Shown piece by piece: positions 14,226 through 17,165 of a stretch of 17,165 bases of DNA. Source of the stretch: Clostridiales bacterium (GTDB lineage Bacteria; Bacillota; Clostridia; Oscillospirales; Oscillospiraceae); assembly GCA_020861055.1 (NCBI GenBank), contig JAJBTD010000114.1:1-17165 (forward strand), written 5' to 3'. The translations under genes and the position numbers were made by a program. A model generated the notes under the pieces. The model was given only the letters and a program-made list of their open reading frames with translations. It ran no database searches and was not told the DNA's origin. Position 1 is the stretch's first letter. Each line of letters begins with the position of its first letter.

Positions 14226-14278
14226 AGACGTTTCCTCCTTTTTGCCGTGGGGGACCACGGCCGGTTTCTCCTGGGGCC

Positions 14279-14284
14279 ATTATA
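14279..14284 (-). promoter_or_regulatory. Extended -10 promoter of aroE-aroD
   Basis: On the minus strand a perfect TATAAT (14284-14279) is preceded by TGC, an extended -10. The expected -35 position is poor (TGGTAA). The leader of about 45 bases contains a small 7-bp hairpin (14244-14250 with 14255-14261) just upstream of the ribosome binding site. Confidence 0.65.
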
Positions 14285-14467
14285 GCAGAGGCCGCGCCGT
14301 TTTACCAGCCGTTTCTGAAAAGAGCCGGCCCGCCGTCCCAGGAACCAAATTTCACCTGCCGGTATAGGATGGGGGGAGCGGGCCATTCTAACGGAGCCGC
14401 CGTCCGCCCGGCGGCCTGCTCCGGGGGGCGGCCTCTCCTGCGCCCTCGACGGTTTTCGATTTTATCC

Positions 14468-14496
14468 TTGTTCTTTCGTCCCCGCTTTGCTATACT
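14468..14496 (+). promoter_or_regulatory. Promoter of the His-less kinase-like gene
   Basis: TTGTTC (14468-14473) and TATACT (14491-14496) are 17 bases apart, with TGC directly before the -10. Transcription would begin near 14503, under 30 bases before the start codon. The intergenic stretch 14285-14467 holds no gene; I see only a GC-rich hairpin (14396-14401 with 14410-14415). Confidence 0.6.
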
Positions 14497-14529
14497 GAGA
14501 GTGACCATTTCTGCTGTGTGGAGGCAAAC

Positions 14530-15609
14530 ATGAGCAATTTCAATCTGCCGGTGGCGCAGAGCTTTGACTGTATGCCGGAGCCGATCCTCTATGTGGAGAA
14601 CGGCCTGGTGCAATATCGGAACCCCGCCTCTGCCCGACTGGCCTGGCTACCCCCGGTGGGTGAGCCTCTGCCGGAGGCGCTGGAGGGAGAGACGGACGCG
14701 GCCCGGTCCCTGACGGCGGAGGGACAGAGCTGGACCGCCCTCTCCTGGGCCTGCGGGGAGGGGCAGCTGCTCCGGCTGACTCCGGTGGAAGAGCAGCCCA
14801 TCCTTCCCAACGACCGCATCCCGTTTCTGCTCCAGCGGCTTCGGGGGCCGCTGTCCGGGATGATGTCCTCTGAGGAGCTGATCCAGATGGCCCTGACGGC
14901 GAACCAGAAGCGGGAGGAGGGGGCGGCGCTGGCCCGGTACAGCAAATCCCAGCTCCGGACGCTGCGGATGCTCCGCCTGCTGGAGCTGGCCGCCCTGCCC
15001 GAAGGGGAGCCTCCCTTTGACTATACCCCTCAGGTGATGGATCTGGTGGGGCTGAGCCGGTGGTGCTTTCACGAGCTGGAGGGGCTGGTGGGCCTGGCCG
15101 GGCGGGAGATTACCCTGAAGGTCCCCCGGCGGACGGTTTACGTCAAATGCGACGATCAGATGATCCTCTACCTGGTGTGCCAGCTGGTGAGCAACGCCCT
15201 TCGGGCCACGGAAAAGGGCGGAAAGATCGTCCTTCGGCTGGAGCTGCGCCGTCAGCGGGCCTACCTCTCTGTGGAGGACGACGGACACGGCCTGACCAGG
15301 GAGAAGCTGGCCTGTCTGTTCGACCCGTCCCGGGGCGGAGACGGTCTCCGGGATGCCGGCGAGGGGCTGAGCCTGGGCCTTCCCGTCTGCCGGAAGATCG
15401 CCGGATACCATGGCGGCTCTATCCTGCTGCGCAATCTCCCGGAACGGGGCGTCCGGGCAACCTTTTCCCTCCCTCTGTACCAGCCCAGACCTGCGATGGA
15501 GTGCGAGGCCCCCAGGCAGATCGACACCTCTAACGGCTTTGGCATCGCCCTGCGGGAGCTGAGCGATATGCTGCCGGAGGAGTGCTTTCACCCGGAGGAG
15601 ATGGGGTGA
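14530..15609 (+). CDS. Soluble histidine-kinase-like ATPase lacking the H-box histidine
   Basis: This is a 359-residue protein with no membrane segment. The N-terminus (about 8-90) looks PAS-like. A degenerate dimerisation region follows: FLLQRLRGPLSGM (99-111) aligns with the usual SHELRTPL box, but Q102 replaces the phosphorylatable His and R103 the following Glu. The ATPase domain (about 205-318) looks intact, with N-box N222 (LVSNALRAT), G1 box EDDGHGL (249-255), an F-box-like LFDPSRGG and G2 box GEGLSLGLP (277-285). The ATG at 14530 has GGAGG 5 bases upstream; the GTG at 14518 overlaps that site. No response regulator is adjacent. It may bind ATP and act as a partner, phosphatase or anti-sigma-like regulator rather than an autokinase (inference). 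Its role is unknown. Confidence 0.8.
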   Translation: MSNFNLPVAQSFDCMPEPILYVENGLVQYRNPASARLAWLPPVGEPLPEALEGETDAARSLTAEGQSWTALSWACGEGQLLRLTPVEEQPILPNDRIPFLLQRLRGPLSGMMSSEELIQMALTANQKREEGAALARYSKSQLRTLRMLRLLELAALPEGEPPFDYTPQVMDLVGLSRWCFHELEGLVGLAGREITLKVPRRTVYVKCDDQMILYLVCQLVSNALRATEKGGKIVLRLELRRQRAYLSVEDDGHGLTREKLACLFDPSRGGDGLRDAGEGLSLGLPVCRKIAGYHGGSILLRNLPERGVRATFSLPLYQPRPAMECEAPRQIDTSNGFGIALRELSDMLPEECFHPEEMG

Positions 15610-15636
15610 GGGAGGAAAAAATTCCCCCCATGCCCC

Positions 15637-15665
15637 TTGATAATTCCCGCAAATCATAGTAGAAT
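15637..15665 (+). promoter_or_regulatory. Promoter of the SRP RNA gene
   Basis: TTGATA (15637-15642) and TAGAAT (15660-15665) are separated by 17 bases. Transcription would start near 15672, upstream of the long-range helix of the SRP RNA. It lies 27 bases after the preceding stop codon. Confidence 0.75.
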
Positions 15666-15671
15666 ATAGAC

Positions 15672-15931
15672 CAGTCTTGTAAAGGTCGAGACGGCTCACG
15701 GATAGCCGCACCTGTCAGGGAGGGGGCTCCCCTCCCGGCCTTTGCTATGTTGTCTGAAGCGGCATTCGGTGTTGACAGCCGGTCCTGCGCAATGTCAGCC
15801 CGTGAACCATGTCAGGCGGGGAACCGAGCAGCATTAAGCGGAACCTGGTGTGTGCCGCAGACCGCCGGCTCGAGCCGTTTGCCGCTTCAGAGAGCAGAGC
15901 AGAGGGCGTGCGGCGCTCCGTGAGCTTTTTT
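15672..15931 (+). ncRNA. ffs: Signal recognition particle RNA (extended type)
   Basis: This is the RNA scaffold of the signal recognition particle, which binds Ffh and targets membrane and secreted proteins. The conserved domain is unmistakable: GTGTTGAC (15769-15776), CCTGCGCAATG, GTGAACCATGTCAGG (15802-15816), a GGAA tetraloop (15820-15823) closed by CGG/CCG, and AGCAGC opposite the TCAG side, then GTGCCGCAG. A 12-bp perfect helix (15753-15764 with 15880-15891) closes this core. Outside it, 15694-15702 pairs with 15917-15925 (9 bp) and 15705-15711 with 15908-15914 (7 bp), so the full rod is about 230-260 nt. The 5' part has one strong hairpin (15718-15725 with 15729-15736) but I cannot find the usual Alu-domain loops. 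Its place before dnaX matches Bacillus subtilis scr-dnaX. Core certain, 5' end estimated from the promoter. Confidence 0.9.
15915..15931 (+). terminator. Terminator at the 3' end of SRP RNA
   Basis: Six T residues (15926-15931) directly follow the strand that closes the long-range SRP helix (ending at 15925). A short local stem GCTC/GAGC (15915-15918 with 15922-15925) also precedes them. Read-through is plausible because no separate promoter is visible before dnaX, 30 bases further on. Confidence 0.6.
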
Positions 15932-15961
15932 ATCTTTGTCGGAAAGGGGAGTGACCCTGTC

Positions 15962-17165
15962 ATGTATCAGGCCCTGTATCGGAAATGGCGACCCCAGCGG
16001 TTCGAGGACGTGGTGGGTCAGTCCCATATCACCCAGACCCTGCGGACCCAGGTGGAGACGGGGCGGCTGTCCCACGCCTACCTGTTCACCGGCACCAGAG
16101 GGACGGGAAAGACCACCTGCGCCAAAATTCTGGCCAAGGCGGTCAACTGCGAGCATCCCGTCCACGGGGATCCCTGCAACCAGTGCGCCGCCTGCCGGGG
16201 CATTGACGACGGCTCCATCCTGGACGTGGTGGAGCTGGACGCCGCCTCCAACAACGGCGTGGACCAGGTGCGCGCCCTCCGGGACGAGGCGGTGTACGCC
16301 CCCGCCGCCGTGAAAAAGCGGGTCTATATCGTGGACGAGGTCCATATGCTGACCACCGCCGCCTTCAACGCCCTGCTGAAGATTCTGGAGGAGCCGCCGG
16401 AGCATCTGATGTTCATTCTCGCCACTACCGAGCTGCACAAGGTGCCCGCCACCATCCTCTCCCGGTGCCAGCGCTTCTCCTTCCAGCGCATCACCGCCCC
16501 GGATATCCAGGGACGGCTGTCCTATGTGGCCCAAGAGGAGGGCATCCAACTCACCGACGACGGGGCCGCTCTGCTGGCCCGGCTGGCGGACGGGGCGCTG
16601 CGGGACGGGCTCTCCCTCTTAGACCAGTGCGCCGCCGTGGGCGGCGTGGTGGACCGGGAGGCCGTGCTGGACGCCCTGGGGCTGGCGGGAAATCTCCGCA
16701 CCGCCCACCTGATGAACCATATCCGCCGGGGCAACACCGCCCAGGCGCTGACCGAGCTGGGCGACCTGTACGCCGCCGGAAAGGGAGTCCCCGCCGTCCT
16801 CTCCGAGCTGTCCGCCCTGGTGCGGGACCTGCTCATCCAAAAGACCGCCCCCAAGGGCGGGGCCGGTCTGATGAACGGGGGCTATGACGAGGAGACGCTG
16901 AACACCCTGGGCAGAGGACTGACTCCCCAACGGCTCATCCAGATGCTGCGGCTGCTCCAGGACACCCAGGCGGGGCTGCGCAACAGCGCCAACCAGCGCA
17001 CCGACGCAGAGCTGTGCATCATCCGCCTGTGCGACGAGACGCTGGACACCTCCAACGAGGGGCTGTCCGCCCGGATCGCCCGGCTGGAGGCTGCCCTGGC
17101 GGGAGGCATCGCCCCCCAGACGGCAACCCCGGAGCAGACGGCGGAGACAGCGCCCCCGCCTGTCC
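15962..17165 (+). CDS. dnaX: DNA polymerase III subunits gamma/tau, DnaX (3' end outside window)
   Basis: This is the clamp-loader ATPase that loads the sliding clamp and links polymerases at the replication fork. About 401 codons are present and the frame is still open at the window end. It begins MYQALYRKWRPQRFEDVVGQ. Visible motifs are Walker A GTRGTGKT (44-51, K50), a four-cysteine zinc site (C63, C72, C75, C78), Walker B VYIVDEVH (121-128) and the SRC motif with arginine finger R168 (ILSRCQRF). The clamp-loader lid and collar follow, and at the end a Pro/Thr-rich linker starts (after about residue 385), as in tau subunits. The ATG at 15962 has GGGGAG about 10 bases upstream, a rather long spacing. 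The gene follows the SRP RNA gene; ebfC and recR would be expected downstream. No visible frameshift or truncation. Confidence 0.96.
   Translation, partial: MYQALYRKWRPQRFEDVVGQSHITQTLRTQVETGRLSHAYLFTGTRGTGKTTCAKILAKAVNCEHPVHGDPCNQCAACRGIDDGSILDVVELDAASNNGVDQVRALRDEAVYAPAAVKKRVYIVDEVHMLTTAAFNALLKILEEPPEHLMFILATTELHKVPATILSRCQRFSFQRITAPDIQGRLSYVAQEEGIQLTDDGAALLARLADGALRDGLSLLDQCAAVGGVVDREAVLDALGLAGNLRTAHLMNHIRRGNTAQALTELGDLYAAGKGVPAVLSELSALVRDLLIQKTAPKGGAGLMNGGYDEETLNTLGRGLTPQRLIQMLRLLQDTQAGLRNSANQRTDAELCIIRLCDETLDTSNEGLSARIARLEAALAGGIAPQTATPEQTAETAPPPV

Noticed and set aside
15718..15744. GGGAGGGG/CCCCTCCC hairpin considered as a stand-alone terminator
   Set aside because: Only three T residues follow after GGCC, and it lies inside the SRP transcript between the promoter and the conserved core, so it is more likely part of that RNA.

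Overview
The window looks like a GC-rich (about 60%) chromosomal stretch from a gut-type Bacillota, most likely a clostridial member of the Oscillospiraceae group (Flavonifractor/Intestinimonas-like). The reasons are strong GGAGG ribosome binding sites, sigma-A-type promoters with 17-bp spacers, an AgrC-like GHKL kinase paired with a LytTR regulator, and the SRP RNA-dnaX order also known from Bacillus. The genus is inference only.

Layout. (1) 1-267: the 3' end of an ATPase/PD-(D/E)XK-type protein and its terminator. (2) 266-2344, minus strand: a two-gene GHKL kinase/LytTR regulator operon with its own promoter. (3) 2351-2776: a divergent control region carrying a paired direct repeat that fits a LytTR operator. 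(4) 2777-9291, plus strand: a carbohydrate-utilisation cluster made of a surface-anchored, domain-permuted GH3 protein, a small four-helix membrane protein and a cytoplasmic LacZ-type beta-galactosidase. A structured spacer precedes lacZ. (5) 9206-9907, minus strand: a DUF6291-like orphan gene with an expanded hexanucleotide repeat and a convincing promoter. (6) 10001-12549: a cell-shape module, with MreB and a G5/M23 peptidoglycan peptidase transcribed divergently from back-to-back promoters. (7) 12569-14225, minus strand: a two-gene shikimate operon, aroE (with YdiB-like motifs) then aroD. (8) 14530-15609: a soluble histidine-kinase-like protein whose H-box has no histidine. (9) 15637-15931: the SRP RNA gene with promoter and terminator. 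(10) 15962-end: the 5' two-thirds or so of dnaX, which runs off the window.

How the genes may work together. The membrane kinase probably senses an external cue and, through the LytTR regulator, activates the divergent glycosidase cluster at 2575-2642. The GH3 protein would act outside the membrane and the beta-galactosidase inside. No sugar transporter and no agrB/agrD pair is visible, so the cue and the imported sugar are unknown. The rest is mostly housekeeping (cell wall, aromatic amino acids, protein targeting, replication). The less ordinary items are the likely LytTR circuit, the divergent GH3 protein, the His-less kinase, the repeat-bearing DUF6291 gene and the 5'-extended SRP RNA. 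I found no tRNA, rRNA, CRISPR array, transposase or att site.
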